Notes: generated from the sequence alone by a model not told the origin. A DNA stretch of 39,456 nt from Bradyrhizobiaceae bacterium (GCA_947481685.1 CANKHA010000023.1:1-39456), one strand, 5' to 3'. Counted from the stretch's first letter, positions 9,655 to 24,047 are shown. Made by a program: numbers and translations.

Positions 9655-9673
9655 CGATAAGGTTATCTTATCG
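9655..9673. promoter_or_regulatory. Dyad operator between katG and oxyR
   Basis: CGATAAG (9655-9661) and CTTATCG (9667-9673) form a perfect 7-bp inverted repeat around GTTAT, ending two bases before the regulator's ATG. A further GATAAGG half-site lies at 9624-9630. Two phased elements upstream of a divergent target are typical for LysR-type regulators such as OxyR, whose sites contain ATAG/CTAT-like arms. Binding is inferred. Confidence 0.6.
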
Positions 9674-9675
9674 GC

Positions 9676-10590
9676 ATGATCACATTGCGACAGTTGCGTT
9701 ATTTTGAGGCGTTGGCGCGGCATAAGCATTTCGGAAAGGCCGCCGAAGACTGCGGGATCAGCCAGCCTGCCCTCTCGATGCAGATCCGCGAGCTGGAACA
9801 ATCACTCGGCGCACCGCTGGTGGAGCGCCGGCCGAACGAGGTGACGCTGACGGAACTCGGCGAGGAAATCGCGCGGAGGGCCGAACATCTCCTCACCGGC
9901 GCCGGCGACCTGGTGGATTTTGCCCGGCACCGGCAGAAGATTTTATCCGGCGTGTTGCGGCTTGGCGTTATTCCGACCATCGCGCCTTATCTGCTGCCGC
10001 GCTTTTTACCCGCCGTGCTAAAGCAATATCCCGAATTAAAACTCGAGCTGCGCGAAACGCAAACCGACGTCCTGCTCGATGAGCTCAGCCGCGGGTTACT
10101 GCATGTTTTGATTTTGGCGCTGCCCGCGGGCGACAATGAGATCGAAACCCTGCAACTGATCGACGATCCCTTCCTGCTTGCGGTTCCAGCCGACGATCCT
10201 CTGCCGGAAAAAACCCGCGTGACCGCGCGCGATGTCAGCGCGCGTCAGTTGATCCTGCTGGAGGAAGGCCATTGCCTGCGCGATCAGGCGCTGGCGTTCT
10301 GCTCGATGCAAAATAGCGAAACCCCGGCCGGCCTCGGCGCGACCAGTCTGGCGACGGTGATGCAGATGGTGGCCAACGGTTACGGTGCGACGCTGTTGCC
10401 GCGCATTGCGGTCGATGCCGGGCTCAACGACAAGCGCGTAAAGCTGTTGCGGTTCACCGATCCCGAGCCGCGCCGCAGCATCGGGCTTGCGTGGCGGCAC
10501 ACATCGCCGCGCAAGGCGGATTTCCTCGCGCTTGGGCAGGTCATTACCAGGACGCTTGGCGTAAACGCGGCGCCGGCACGCAAACAATAA
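9676..10590 (+). CDS. oxyR: Peroxide-sensing LysR-type regulator OxyR
   Basis: The product has 304 residues, almost identical in length to E. coli OxyR (305). The N-terminal winged helix-turn-helix spans about 4-62 (LRQLRYFEALARHKHFGKAA, then SQPALSMQI). The substrate-binding-like sensor domain spans about 92-295. The two redox cysteines are C200 and C209 in EEGHCLRDQALAFC, matching C199 and C208 that form the peroxide-induced disulfide. The position divergent from katG supports the call. No strong ribosome binding site is seen before 9676; the operator dyad reaches within two bases of the start, so the regulator may repress its own synthesis. Confidence 0.95.
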   Translation: MITLRQLRYFEALARHKHFGKAAEDCGISQPALSMQIRELEQSLGAPLVERRPNEVTLTELGEEIARRAEHLLTGAGDLVDFARHRQKILSGVLRLGVIPTIAPYLLPRFLPAVLKQYPELKLELRETQTDVLLDELSRGLLHVLILALPAGDNEIETLQLIDDPFLLAVPADDPLPEKTRVTARDVSARQLILLEEGHCLRDQALAFCSMQNSETPAGLGATSLATVMQMVANGYGATLLPRIAVDAGLNDKRVKLLRFTDPEPRRSIGLAWRHTSPRKADFLALGQVITRTLGVNAAPARKQ

Positions 10591-10616
10591 AAAGGGCGGC
10601 CGAAGCCGCCCTTTTT
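10589..10616. terminator. Bidirectional terminator between oxyR and pnp
   Basis: AAAAAGGGCGGC (10589-10600) and GCCGCCCTTTTT (10605-10616) form a 12-bp stem with a CGAA loop, overlapping the end of the oxyR stop codon. It serves both the oxyR and the pnp transcripts. Confidence 0.92.
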
Positions 10617-10636
10617 CTTACTCAGTATGGAGACGA

Positions 10637-12793
10637 TTACTCGCCGGCTGCGCGCTGATCGCCGCCTTCGGTCTTTTGCTTGGCCTCGAGGTCTTCGCCG
10701 GTCTCCTGATCCACGACCTTCATCGACAGACGGACCTTGCCGCGATCGTCGAAGCCGAGGAGCTTGACCTTGACCTTGTCGCCTTCCTTGACGACGTCGG
10801 TGGTTTTATTCACGCGCGCCGCAGAGAGCTGGCTGATATGCACCAGTCCGTCCTTGGCGCCGAAGAAGTTCACGAACGCGCCGAAGTCCATCGTCTTGAC
10901 GACGGTGCCTTCGTAGATCGTGCCGATTTCCGGATCCGAGGCAATCGACTTGATCCAGTTGATCGCCGCCTTGATCTGCTCACCGTTGGCCGAAGCAACC
11001 TTCACGGTGCCGTCGTCCTCGATATTGACCTTGGCGCCGGTTTTTTCGACGATCTCGCGGATCACCTTGCCGCCGGTGCCGATGACTTCACGGATCTTGT
11101 CGGTCGGGATCTTGAAGGTTTCGATGCGTGGCGCATGTTCGCCAAGCTCGGCGCGGGCCGAGTTCAGCGCCTTGGCCATTTCACCAAGGATGTGCAACCG
11201 GCCGCCCTTGGCCTGACCAAGCGCGACCTGCATGATCTCTTCGGTGATGCCGGCGATCTTGATGTCCATCTGGAGAGCGGTGATGCCCTCCTCGGTGCCC
11301 GCAACCTTGAAGTCCATGTCGCCGAGATGATCCTCGTCGCCGAGAATGTCGGACAGCACGGCGTAGCGCTTGTCTTCGAGAATGAGCCCCATCGCGATGC
11401 CCGCGGTCGGCCGCTTCATCGGCACGCCCGCATCCATCAGAGCCAGCGAGGCGCCGCAGACGCTCGCCATCGACGACGAACCGTTGGACTCGGTGATCTC
11501 CGACACCACGCGAATGGTGTAGGGGAAGTCTTCCTTCGCCGGCAGCATCGGACGAATGGCACGCCACGCGAGCTTGCCATGGCCTATCTCGCGGCGGCCG
11601 GGCGCGCCCATGCGGCCGGTTTCGCCGACCGAGAACGGAGGGAAGTTGTAGTGCAGCATGAACGCTTCTTTGTAGGTGCCCGACAAGGCGTCGATCCACT
11701 GTTCGTCTTCGCCGGTGCCCAGAGTGGCGACAACGATCGCCTGGGTCTCGCCGCGGGTGAACAAAGCAGAGCCGTGGGTGCGCGGCAGGAAGCCGGCCTC
11801 GGCAATGATCGGACGCACGGTCACGAGATCGCGGCCGTCGATGCGCTTTTTGGTGTCGAGAATGTTCCAGCGCACGATCTTGGCTTCGAGCTCCTTGAAC
11901 ACGCCGCCAACCTGCTGCATCGGACGCTCGGGATTGTCCTTGCCGTCCGGGAAGAAGTGGGCCATCGCCGCCTTCTTGACGACGGCGACCGCGTCCTGCC
12001 GTTCGGCCTTGCGCGGGATCGCGTAGGCCTTGCGCAGGTCCTTCTCGACGAGGCCGAGCATTTCCTTTTCGATCGCGGAGGTGTCCGGCAGCGCAAAATC
12101 GCGCGGCTCCTTCGCGGCCTTTTCGGCAAGCTGGATGATCGCCTGGATCACCGGCTGGAAATGCCGGTGGCCGAACATCACGGCGCCGAGCATGATTTCC
12201 TCGGACAGCTCCTTGGCTTCCGACTCCACCATCAACACCGCATCCTGAGTGCCGGCGACCACCAGATCGAGCTGGGTCTCCTTCATCTCGTCGATGGTCG
12301 GGTTGAGGATGTATTCGTTGTTGGCAAAGCCGACGCGCGCGCCGCCGATCGGGCCCATGAAGGGAGCGCCCGAGAGCGTGAGCGCGGCAGACGCTGCCAC
12401 CATGCCGAGGATATCGGGATCGTTCTCCATGTCGTGCGACAGCACGGTCACGATCACCTGGGTGTCACAGCGCCAGCCATCGGCAAACAGCGGACGGATC
12501 GGGCGATCGATCAGGCGTGACGTCAGCGTGTCCTTTTCGGTCGGACCGCGCTCGCGCTTGAAGTAGCCGCCGGGAATACGGCCGGCCGCATAATACTTTT
12601 CGGTGTAGTTGACGGTGAGCGGAAGGAAATCGATGCCTTCCTTCGGCTTCTTGGCCGCGACCACGGTCGCGATCACGGTGGTCTCGCCGTAGGTGGCGAT
12701 CACCGCGCCGTCGGCCTGACGGGCAACTTTACCGGTTTCCAGGGTTAGGGTGCGTCCACCCCAATCGAGTTCAACACGATGGATATCGAACAT
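10637..12793 (-). CDS. pnp: Polyribonucleotide nucleotidyltransferase (PNPase)
   Basis: The 718-residue product is a phosphorolytic 3'-to-5' exoribonuclease and core of the RNA degradosome. Two RNase PH domains (about 1-240 and 310-540) are joined by a helical linker. They are followed by a KH domain around the [12 protein letters not shown] motif and an S1 domain ([15 protein letters not shown] to [16 protein letters not shown]). The catalytic region [15 protein letters not shown] is intact. The start at 12793 ([13 protein letters not shown]) is the family start; the frame extends 22 codons further with no homology. It follows rpsO with a 241-base gap, as in most proteobacteria. Confidence 0.97.
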   Translation of the reverse strand: MFDIHRVELDWGGRTLTLETGKVARQADGAVIATYGETTVIATVVAAKKPKEGIDFLPLTVNYTEKYYAAGRIPGGYFKRERGPTEKDTLTSRLIDRPIRPLFADGWRCDTQVIVTVLSHDMENDPDILGMVAASAALTLSGAPFMGPIGGARVGFANNEYILNPTIDEMKETQLDLVVAGTQDAVLMVESEAKELSEEIMLGAVMFGHRHFQPVIQAIIQLAEKAAKEPRDFALPDTSAIEKEMLGLVEKDLRKAYAIPRKAERQDAVAVVKKAAMAHFFPDGKDNPERPMQQVGGVFKELEAKIVRWNILDTKKRIDGRDLVTVRPIIAEAGFLPRTHGSALFTRGETQAIVVATLGTGEDEQWIDALSGTYKEAFMLHYNFPPFSVGETGRMGAPGRREIGHGKLAWRAIRPMLPAKEDFPYTIRVVSEITESNGSSSMASVCGASLALMDAGVPMKRPTAGIAMGLILEDKRYAVLSDILGDEDHLGDMDFKVAGTEEGITALQMDIKIAGITEEIMQVALGQAKGGRLHILGEMAKALNSARAELGEHAPRIETFKIPTDKIREVIGTGGKVIREIVEKTGAKVNIEDDGTVKVASANGEQIKAAINWIKSIASDPEIGTIYEGTVVKTMDFGAFVNFFGAKDGLVHISQLSAARVNKTTDVVKEGDKVKVKLLGFDDRGKVRLSMKVVDQETGEDLEAKQKTEGGDQRAAGE

Positions 12794-12949
12794 TTCTGTC
12801 GTCTTTCTTGGTTTCGCGGAAGGGCGAAAGCCAGAGCAAGACGGCGAGAGGCTGCGCACGCGTAACGCGCGTCACCAGCATCCGGCGATCCTGCCATGGC
12901 TTTCATGTCTTCCTCGGTTTCACGCTAGGCGCATCGCCTGCGTCTCGAG

Positions 12950-12969
12950 GGGCGGCCCTATTGCCGCCC
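12950..12969 (-). promoter_or_regulatory. Hairpin in the rpsO-pnp leader
   Basis: GGGCGGC (12950-12956) and GCCGCCC (12963-12969) form a 7-bp stem with a 6-base loop, without a T-run, about 65 bases after rpsO. In E. coli an RNase III hairpin in this gap controls pnp autoregulation; this may be a counterpart, but the sequence is different and the role is inferred. Confidence 0.4.
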
Positions 12970-13034
12970 GACATAACGGCGAGCCCCCAATGGGCCCGCT
13001 CACAAACGCGCGGACTGCCCGCGCGGAACATTGG

Positions 13035-13304
13035 TTAGCGGCGAATGCCGTGCTTCTCGATGACGGCCTTGTAACGCCCTTCATCGACGCGCTTGAGATA
13101 ATCAAGCAACTGACGGCGCGTCGAAACGAGCTTCAACAGCCCGCGCCGGGAGTGGTTGTCTTTCACGTGAGTCTTGAAATGCTCCGTGAGGTTGGTGATG
13201 CGCTCAGAGAGGATCGCCACCTGCACTTCGGGCGAACCTGTGTCGCCCTTCTTGTTCGCATTCGCCTGGATCACTTCGGCCTTGCGGCCGGCTTCGATCG
13301 ACAT
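13035..13304 (-). CDS. rpsO: 30S ribosomal protein S15
   Basis: This 89-residue primary rRNA-binding protein of the small subunit contacts 16S helices 20-22. The family signature is present: [17 protein letters not shown], then [22 protein letters not shown] and RRQLLDYLK. The length matches the family exactly. The ATG at 13304 follows AAAGGTG and lies 16 bases after the truB stop, so it is part of the rimP-to-pnp operon. S15 often represses its own messenger. Confidence 0.98.
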   Translation of the reverse strand: MSIEAGRKAEVIQANANKKGDTGSPEVQVAILSERITNLTEHFKTHVKDNHSRRGLLKLVSTRRQLLDYLKRVDEGRYKAVIEKHGIRR

Positions 13305-13320
13305 CGTCAAACACCTTTTG

Positions 13321-14352
13321 TTAGCGGCCAGCGCTACCCACAATGCCAGCCAGGTTGAACACGCGCTTGGGGACGATCTCGCCACGGTCGACCTCGGCAA
13401 GGGCGATCAATTGCCCGGACGCCGTGACATAAACCGTGCCGTGGAAGATGGGTGCGTCCCGTCCACGCAGTAGAACGGCCTGCCCCCTTTGGAGCCGGGC
13501 CGCGTCTGCCTGGTTGACGGCCAGCGCCGGGATGTCGTCCAGCGCGGTCTCAACAGGCAAAAGAGCATCGGCGAGGTTTCCCTCGCCGATGGCGGCTCTA
13601 TGACATAAAACCTCCAGTTGTTCCAGCGAAATCATGAGGTTTTCAGCGAAGGGACCGACCGAAACCCGCCGTAAAGCCGAGACAAAACCCTTGCATCCCA
13701 AGGCCCTGCCCATATCCCGGGCAAGCGAGCGGACATAGGTACCTTTGCCGCATTCGGCCTCGAATTCGGCATGGTCGGCGTCCGGAGACCCCACCAGCTC
13801 CAGCCGGTGGATGTCCACCGGCCGGCTGGCCAGCTCCACCACTTCCCCGTCCCGGGCCAGGTCATAGGCGCGTTCGCCGGCAACCTTGATCGCGGAATAG
13901 CGCGGAGGAACCTGCTGGATGGTGCCGCTGAAGCCGGGCAGAAGCGCCAGGATGGCCTCCGCGGCCGGCCGCTCAGTGGAGCTGTCGACCACGCGGCCTT
14001 CAGCGTCGTCGGTGTCGCGCTCTTCGCCCCAGCGCACCGTGAAGCGATAAACCTTGCGGCCATCCATCACGAAAGGAACCGTTTTGGTGGCCTCTCCGAG
14101 CGCGATCGGCAGGCATCCCGAGGCCAGCGGATCCAGCGTGCCGGCATGGCCCACGCGCTTGGCGGAGAACAGCCGTTTGATCACCGCCACCGCATGGGTC
14201 GATGTCATGCCAACCGGTTTGTCGAGCACCGCCCAGCCATGCACGTCGCGTTTGTCGCGCTTGCGCTGCTGCTGCTTCGGCGCGCGCGGCGGCGTCTCGG
14301 CCCGCGTCTCGACCGATGCGGGAGCAACGTCCTTCACATCCTCTTCGCTCAC
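13321..14352 (-). CDS. truB: tRNA pseudouridine-55 synthase TruB
   Basis: The 343-residue enzyme makes pseudouridine 55 in the T-loop of tRNAs. The catalytic aspartate is D74 in [14 protein letters not shown]. The KPVGMTS motif (45-51) and the ending with a PUA-like domain fit the family. The N-terminal 35 residues are a charged tail ([13 protein letters not shown]) not needed for the fold. The start is a GTG whose bases overlap the rbfA TGA stop (GTGA, 14349-14352), which supports this start and implies translational coupling. Confidence 0.95.
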   Translation of the reverse strand: MSEEDVKDVAPASVETRAETPPRAPKQQQRKRDKRDVHGWAVLDKPVGMTSTHAVAVIKRLFSAKRVGHAGTLDPLASGCLPIALGEATKTVPFVMDGRKVYRFTVRWGEERDTDDAEGRVVDSSTERPAAEAILALLPGFSGTIQQVPPRYSAIKVAGERAYDLARDGEVVELASRPVDIHRLELVGSPDADHAEFEAECGKGTYVRSLARDMGRALGCKGFVSALRRVSVGPFAENLMISLEQLEVLCHRAAIGEGNLADALLPVETALDDIPALAVNQADAARLQRGQAVLLRGRDAPIFHGTVYVTASGQLIALAEVDRGEIVPKRVFNLAGIVGSAGR

Positions 14353-14765
14353 TTGTCGTCGTCCCCGGTCAGGTCGCGCTTCACAGCAGGCGTGCGCAAG
14401 AGCTTGTTGATCCGCTCAGCCTCGTCGAAGCGTTCGTCCAGCATGAAGCGGAGTTCGGGAGCGAATTTCAGACTGACGCGATGGGCAACCTCACCGCGCA
14501 GGAATTTCTTGTTGCGCTCGAGCGCGGCCAGCACATCCTTGGTGTCCTTGCCGCCGAGCGGCATCACGTAAGCTGTCGCCAGCCGCAGGTCGGGTGACAT
14601 GCGCACTTCCGGCACCGTGATCAGATGACCCTCCAGCACCGGATCGTGCACATCGCCGCGCGCCAGAATTTCCGCCAGCGCATGGCGCACAAGCTCGCCC
14701 GCACGCAAGGCGCGCTGCGTGGGCATGTTAGCGCCGCCACTCTCGCGTTTACGGCCTCGGGCCAT
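14349..14765 (-). CDS. rbfA: 30S ribosome-binding factor A
   Basis: This 138-residue assembly factor binds immature 30S subunits and helps 16S 5'-end processing. The KH-like core includes VRHALAEIL, then [22 protein letters not shown] and [12 protein letters not shown]. The C-terminus is short and acidic. The ATG at 14765 is preferred (GGGTGG just before); an ATG four codons earlier at 14777 is possible. It overlaps truB by four bases and is separated from infB by 140 bases containing a palindromic repeat. Confidence 0.93.
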   Translation of the reverse strand: MARGRKRESGGANMPTQRALRAGELVRHALAEILARGDVHDPVLEGHLITVPEVRMSPDLRLATAYVMPLGGKDTKDVLAALERNKKFLRGEVAHRVSLKFAPELRFMLDERFDEAERINKLLRTPAVKRDLTGDDDK

Positions 14766-14788
14766 CTGCCACCCCATTGAGACATGCC

Positions 14789-14870
14789 GTCATGGCCGGG
14801 CTCTCGCCGGCCATGGAAGCTTCATGCTGCTTTGTTCAGCCGTGGATACCCGGCCTGATGCCGGGCATGA
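14789..14870. repeat. Rhizobiales-type palindromic repeat between infB and rbfA
   Basis: Two hairpins: CATGGCCGG (14791-14799) with CCGGCCATG (14807-14815), and CCCGGC (14849-14854) with GCCGGG (14860-14865). The outer segments CCGTCATGGCC and GCCGGGCATGACGG resemble each other as inverted copies. This pattern is a common dispersed intergenic repeat in Bradyrhizobiaceae (recalled, not searched). It interrupts an essential operon without ending it. Confidence 0.65.
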
Positions 14871-14905
14871 CGGGAGAAGAGATCATGCGCGTCTGAGATT
14901 CGGAC

Positions 14906-17467
<2,562 letters not shown>

Positions 17468-18163
17468 TCAGTCCTTATCCTTAGGCATCCGCTTTCGCGC
17501 AATCTTTTCAATCCGTTGCCCCGGTTTTTCGGCCCGGAAACGGTCAAGGCGCGCAGCGCGCGCGGTAAAAGTCTCGGTAGCAGGCCCGGCAAGCAGGGCT
17601 GCATGTATCACATTTGCCCGACCCAATGCCAAATCCAATTGGGCTGACGGAAACAGGGAAATCGTGGCGATCTGCCGTCCATCGCCTTCCGCCTGCTTAC
17701 GTAATGCCTCGACCTTGCGAACGCCATCCGCTGCCCCATCGGAAGCATGCAGGACGGCCACCACATGGCCGCGCACCAGGGCGGTCTCGACCTTGCTGAA
17801 GCCGGTGACCGCCTGCCCACCCTTGCCGACGATGGCCAGAGCGTCGAGCGCAGACCGCTCCAGCAGCCGCTCAGTGGATTGAACAAAATCCTGCGGGACG
17901 GTCACTTGCCGCCCAAACCCTTTGGCAAAGGCGCCGCGGCGGACCGCTTCCGCCAGATCCGCACGATTGGCGGTGACCCAGATCCCGCGGCCGGGAAGCT
18001 TGCGCTTGAGGTCGGGAACCGCCTCGCCTTGCGGGCCGACCACGAAGCGAATCATCTCGGAGACGGGCTTCACCTGCCGGCTCACCACGCACAGCCGTTC
18101 GGCACCGGCACCGAGACTTCTCGGGCCGGTATCAAGATCGGTCTGCAGCGGTTCTGCCAGCAT
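17468..18163 (-). CDS. YlxR-family RNA-binding protein (DUF448 plus L7Ae-like part)
   Basis: The product is 231 residues. An N-terminal YlxR/DUF448 domain (about 20-100; RLCVVSRQVKPVSEMIRFV and PGRGIWVTA) is fused to a C-terminal part resembling the L7Ae/YlxQ fold (about 115-200; LDALAIVGKGGQAVTGFSKV). The tail is basic. In other bacteria the two are separate genes (ylxR, ylxQ) in the same operon, so the fusion fits the position between nusA and infB. It probably binds RNA in transcription or ribosome assembly. The start at 18163 follows AGGAAA, 14 bases after the nusA stop; the longer open frame overlaps nusA and is ignored. Confidence 0.88.
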   Translation of the reverse strand: MLAEPLQTDLDTGPRSLGAGAERLCVVSRQVKPVSEMIRFVVGPQGEAVPDLKRKLPGRGIWVTANRADLAEAVRRGAFAKGFGRQVTVPQDFVQSTERLLERSALDALAIVGKGGQAVTGFSKVETALVRGHVVAVLHASDGAADGVRKVEALRKQAEGDGRQIATISLFPSAQLDLALGRANVIHAALLAGPATETFTARAARLDRFRAEKPGQRIEKIARKRMPKDKD

Positions 18164-18177
18164 TGCGCTTTCCTGCC

Positions 18178-19788
<1,611 letters not shown>

Positions 19789-19791
19789 GGC

Positions 19792-20469
19792 TCAGTCTCC
19801 TTCGTGCTGCGCGGAACGCTTGTTTTTCTGGCGCGTCCGCATGAATTTCTTGGAACGGTTGGGTTGTTTCTCTTGTGAATCGTCTGCGTCTTCCGGTGCG
19901 TCCCGCTCGGCGGCCTTGCTGCGCTTGAGCGCTTCCGCGATCAGCGCATCCGTCAGCACCAGCTTGGCCTCCGCCATATCTTCAATCGGCAGCAGAAATT
20001 CTTTCTGCTCATCTGCCTTCGCATCGTCACGGCGCAACCGCACCGCGTCGCCTTCAGTGCCGACGAGCGTGCCGCGGAAGCGTTTGCGCCCCTCGATCAA
20101 CCGCACCATCTCGATCTTGGCGACATGACCGGCATGGCGCTCGAAATCCGAGCGCCGCACCAGCGGACGATCCAGCCCCGGCGAGGAAATCTCCAGCCGG
20201 TGGGGCTCTTTGACCGGGTCCTTCTCGTCAAATACCGGCGACAGCGCCCGTGAAACCACCTCGCAATCGCCCACGGTCATGCTGCCGTCCGGGCGCTCAG
20301 CCATGATCTGCACGGTCAGGCCCGACTGCGGGGAAACCTGAACCCGCACCAGCCGATACCCGAGGCCTTCAATCACCGGCTCGGCGATGGCGGCGACACG
20401 CGCCGCCAGCCCCGGCTCCGCCAGGAGGCGCGGTTCGTTCGCAGAGGCCAAATTCAGCGTTTCGTTCAT
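19792..20469 (-). CDS. rimP: Ribosome maturation factor RimP
   Basis: The 225-residue protein is needed for 30S subunit maturation. The N-terminal alpha/beta domain (about 20-95) includes GYRLVRVQV and the typical [14 protein letters not shown]. The SH3-like C-terminal domain includes [11 protein letters not shown]. The last 35 residues are a charged tail rich in Lys/Arg and Asp/Glu beyond the usual fold. The ATG at 20469 is the family start; the frame continues upstream through the terminator hairpin. It is the first gene of the operon. Confidence 0.94.
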   Translation of the reverse strand: MNETLNLASANEPRLLAEPGLAARVAAIAEPVIEGLGYRLVRVQVSPQSGLTVQIMAERPDGSMTVGDCEVVSRALSPVFDEKDPVKEPHRLEISSPGLDRPLVRRSDFERHAGHVAKIEMVRLIEGRKRFRGTLVGTEGDAVRLRRDDAKADEQKEFLLPIEDMAEAKLVLTDALIAEALKRSKAAERDAPEDADDSQEKQPNRSKKFMRTRQKNKRSAQHEGD

Positions 20470-20489
20470 CCAAGCCTGATTTTGGTAAC

Positions 20490-20520
20490 AAAAAAGAGCG
20501 GGTCCCGGAGGGCCCACTCT
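20490..20520 (-). terminator. Intrinsic terminator in the rimP-operon leader (attenuator candidate)
   Basis: On the minus strand AGAGTGGG (20520-20513) pairs with CCCGCTCT (20502-20495), one G-T pair included, and is followed by six Ts (20495-20490). It lies between the promoter at about 20576-20603 and the rimP start at 20469, so transcripts must read through it to reach rimP-nusA-infB. No upstream gene on this strand needs it. Confidence 0.75.
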
Positions 20521-20575
20521 CACAAACCCGATCGGATAACCGACCATTATGAGGTGTCTGTAACAGACAAGGCAG

Positions 20576-20603
20576 AATATAGCGATTTTCGGGCTTTAAG
20601 CAA
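20576..20603 (-). promoter_or_regulatory. Sigma-70 promoter for the rimP operon
   Basis: On the minus strand TTGCTT (20603-20598) and TATATT (20581-20576) are separated by 16 bases. Transcription would start near 20569, giving a leader of about 100 bases that contains a small hairpin TGTCTG/CAGACA and the intrinsic terminator. Confidence 0.55.
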
Positions 20604-20707
20604 GGTATTCCGCCCGGTCCAGCTGTTCCCCGGACTAACCGTTCCTTCAGAATCCCCCCGTAAAATGGACCCTTGGGGAGCTAAATCCCCGGTTTGTGGG
20701 GCCCTTA

Positions 20708-21793
20708 ATGTTCTCTGCCACTTCGCTTATTCCGGAGCTGGAAGACGTGCTGCAGCACGGCTCGCGGGAAAAGCGCGCCTCGGCGCTGAAGCGGATCACC
20801 AATCTGTTTGTCGATGGCGCCACGAACTTCAATGACGATCATATTCAGCTTTTCGACGACATCTTCGGCCAGTTGATTGCCGAGATCGAAACCAAAGCAC
20901 GCGCCGAGCTTTCGATACAGCTTGCGCCGGTGGACAATGCTCCGGCCGGTGTCGTGCGTCAGCTGGCGCAGGACGACGACATCACCGTAGCCGGCCCCCT
21001 GCTCGCTTTGTCGCAACGCCTCGACGACAAGGCGCTGATCGAAATTGCCGAGAGCAAAGGTCAGGCACATCTGCTCGCGATCGCCGGCCGCACCGAAATC
21101 GGCGAAGCCGTCACCGACGTCCTGGTCAAACGCGGCGACCGTGAAGTGATCCGCAACTTTGCCGATAATCATCACGCAAAACTTTCCGAGAGTGGCTTCT
21201 CGACTTTGGTGAAACGCGCCGAGGGCGACGACGTGCTCGCGGAGAAGGTCGGCCAGCGCCCGGATATTCCGCCTCACCTCTTCCGTTCGCTACTGATCCA
21301 GGCAACCGATCTGGTGCAGAAGCGCCTGCTCTCGAAAGCCAAGCCGGAAACCGCTGCGGAAATCCGCCGCGTGCTCGCGAAGGTCTCTAACAAAATCGGT
21401 GCAAAGGCCAAGCCGCGCGATTATAGCGACGCGCAACGCACTATCGGAGCGATGAAGTCTGCCGGTCAGCTCAACGAACACGAGATTGCCAGCTTTGCGC
21501 GCGAGCAATGCTTCGAGGAAACGGTTGTCGGACTGAGCGAACTCTGCACGGTGCCGCTCGACGTCGTCGATCGCCTGATGAGCGGCGAACGCGCAGACCC
21601 CGTGCTGATCCTATGCCGCTCCGCGGGCTTCACCTGGGCGACCGTGCGCGCCATCATCCTGGTGCATACTGGCAAGCAGGGAACCTCGACCAAGGGGCTC
21701 GACGAGGCGCATGCGAATTTCGAACGGCTGTCAGCTTCCACAGCGCAGCGCGTGGTGGGCTTCTGGCAGGCCAATCCTGCCATGACTGCCTAG
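20708..21793 (+). CDS. DUF2336 family protein
   Basis: This 361-residue cytoplasmic, mostly helical protein has no signal peptide or membrane span. Its repeated short helices with leucine pairs (for example DITVAGPLLALSQRLDDKALIEIAESKGQAHLLAIAGR) match the alphaproteobacterial family known as DUF2336, whose function is undefined. Some members are linked to cell-cycle or signalling genes, which I cannot confirm here. The ATG at 20708 is used; a GTG at 20696 is also in frame. It is divergent from the rimP operon and convergent with trmB, and appears to be a single-gene unit. Confidence 0.75.
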   Translation: MFSATSLIPELEDVLQHGSREKRASALKRITNLFVDGATNFNDDHIQLFDDIFGQLIAEIETKARAELSIQLAPVDNAPAGVVRQLAQDDDITVAGPLLALSQRLDDKALIEIAESKGQAHLLAIAGRTEIGEAVTDVLVKRGDREVIRNFADNHHAKLSESGFSTLVKRAEGDDVLAEKVGQRPDIPPHLFRSLLIQATDLVQKRLLSKAKPETAAEIRRVLAKVSNKIGAKAKPRDYSDAQRTIGAMKSAGQLNEHEIASFAREQCFEETVVGLSELCTVPLDVVDRLMSGERADPVLILCRSAGFTWATVRAIILVHTGKQGTSTKGLDEAHANFERLSASTAQRVVGFWQANPAMTA

Positions 21794-21838
21794 AGCGTTT
21801 TCAAGCGAAGTGAGAACCGGTTCGCGTGAAGAAAACGC
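21794..21838. repeat. Palindromic repeat with AACCGGTT core
   Basis: GCGTTTTC (21795-21802) pairs with GAAAACGC (21831-21838), and GCGAA (21805-21809) pairs with TTCGC (21821-21825). The core AAGTGAGAACCGGTT (21808-21822) matches the repeat at 32953-32967 in 13 of 15 positions. It lies between convergent genes and may also help end both transcripts. It belongs to a dispersed Rhizobiales repeat type. Confidence 0.7.
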
Positions 21839-21862
21839 GCGAACTTAAAATCTGCAGCGCTT

Positions 21863-22564
21863 CTACTTTTTCCGAAAAATGAAATAGGCCGGCGTGCGGC
21901 CTTCGCGCTTGGCCTTTGCCTCATAGCGGGTGCCGTGAAAGCCGGGCCAGGGCTTGCGCCAGTCATCGGCCTTCTCTGCCGTCCAGATAAAATCCGGGGA
22001 TCGCAGCACGCGCTCGAGCGTCCAGGCGGCGTAATTGGAAATGTCGGTTGCAAAGCGGAATTCACCGCCCGGCCGGACGATGCGCGCGATCTGCTTCAGA
22101 CTCTCGTCCTGCACAAAGCGCCGCTTCCAGTGCCGCTTCTTCGGCCACGGGTCGGGATAGAGCAGATCGACCCGCGCCAGCGCGCCATCCGGCAGCCAGT
22201 CGATCAAATGGGCCGCATCGCCGAAATGCAGCCGCACGGTTGAAAGTTTCTGCTCATCGATTCCGGCCAGCGCTTTTGCAATGGCGTTTACGAAACCGTC
22301 GCTGCCGATGAAACCGGTGCGCGGATGCGCTGCCGCTTGCGCCAGCAGGTGCTCGGCGCCGCCGAAACCTATCTCCAGGCGAGCATCCTCGACGCCACCC
22401 GGAAACAGCGTCTTCAGATCCGGCGTTTTCGGAGCCTCCGTATCGATGGCGATCTTCGGCAGCAGCGTTTCAAACAACGCCGATTGCCGCGCGCGCAACG
22501 GATGGCCTTTGCGCCGGCCAAAGAAGGCGCGCTTCGGATCGATATGGTCGGACGTGCTGTTCAT
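21863..22564 (-). CDS. trmB: tRNA (guanine-N7-)-methyltransferase TrmB
   Basis: This 233-residue SAM-dependent enzyme methylates G46 of tRNAs. The SAM-binding motif is LEIGFGGAEHLL. The TrmB signature LLYPDPWPKKRHWKRRF and the later FATDISNYAAW segment are present. The ATG at 22564 is preferred over a TTG two codons before. It is separated by 100 bases and a hairpin from metK, which makes its methyl donor; the hairpin may reduce but not prevent co-transcription. Confidence 0.95.
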   Translation of the reverse strand: MNSTSDHIDPKRAFFGRRKGHPLRARQSALFETLLPKIAIDTEAPKTPDLKTLFPGGVEDARLEIGFGGAEHLLAQAAAHPRTGFIGSDGFVNAIAKALAGIDEQKLSTVRLHFGDAAHLIDWLPDGALARVDLLYPDPWPKKRHWKRRFVQDESLKQIARIVRPGGEFRFATDISNYAAWTLERVLRSPDFIWTAEKADDWRKPWPGFHGTRYEAKAKREGRTPAYFIFRKK

Positions 22565-22611
22565 GAGCAATCAAATGTACGCAGATTGCGTGGACTTACC
22601 TGAATAATGAA

Positions 22612-22633
22612 ATGCCCCGCTTTCGCGGGGCAT
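22612..22633 (-). terminator. Terminator-like hairpin after metK
   Basis: ATGCCCCGC (22612-22620) and GCGGGGCAT (22625-22633) form a perfect 9-bp stem with a 4-base loop. On the minus strand it is followed by TTTCATTATT, a weak T-rich tail. Probably a partial terminator between metK and trmB. Confidence 0.6.
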
Positions 22634-22664
22634 GACAACTCGAATTATCGCCTGTTGCGGCGGG

Positions 22665-23931
<1,267 letters not shown>

Positions 23932-23933
<2 letters not shown>

Positions 23934-23986
23934 AAAACCCCCAATTGCCGCGACGCGGCTCTGGCCTATGAATTCGGGGGCTTTGT
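23932..23986 (-). promoter_or_regulatory. metK leader structure that can sequester its ribosome binding site and start
   Basis: On the minus strand ACAAAGCCCCC (23986-23976) can pair with GGGGGTTTTGT (23942-23932), 11 pairs including one G-T. The second arm contains the GGGGG ribosome binding site and the first two bases of the GTG start. Inside the loop is a small hairpin GCCGC/GCGGC (23947-23959). A structure of this kind before a SAM synthetase gene suggests translational control, possibly SAM-responsive. It does not match the SAM-II or SAM/SAH consensus as I know them. Confidence 0.45.
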
Positions 23987-24047
23987 TACAGTGTCCCCGC
24001 GGGGGGTCAAGATGGGCTTTCCCGTTCGTGCACGGCCTTGGGAAGCG

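Noticed and set aside
10676-12520. 614-codon open frame on the plus strand
   Set aside because: It is antisense to pnp, whose domains and motifs are complete. The frame arises from high GC content and has a composition rich in His, Arg, Asp and Leu without any recognisable domain.
20470-20707. tRNA gene upstream of rimP, as with metY in E. coli
   Set aside because: No cloverleaf or T-loop sequence (GGTTCRA type) could be found on either strand.
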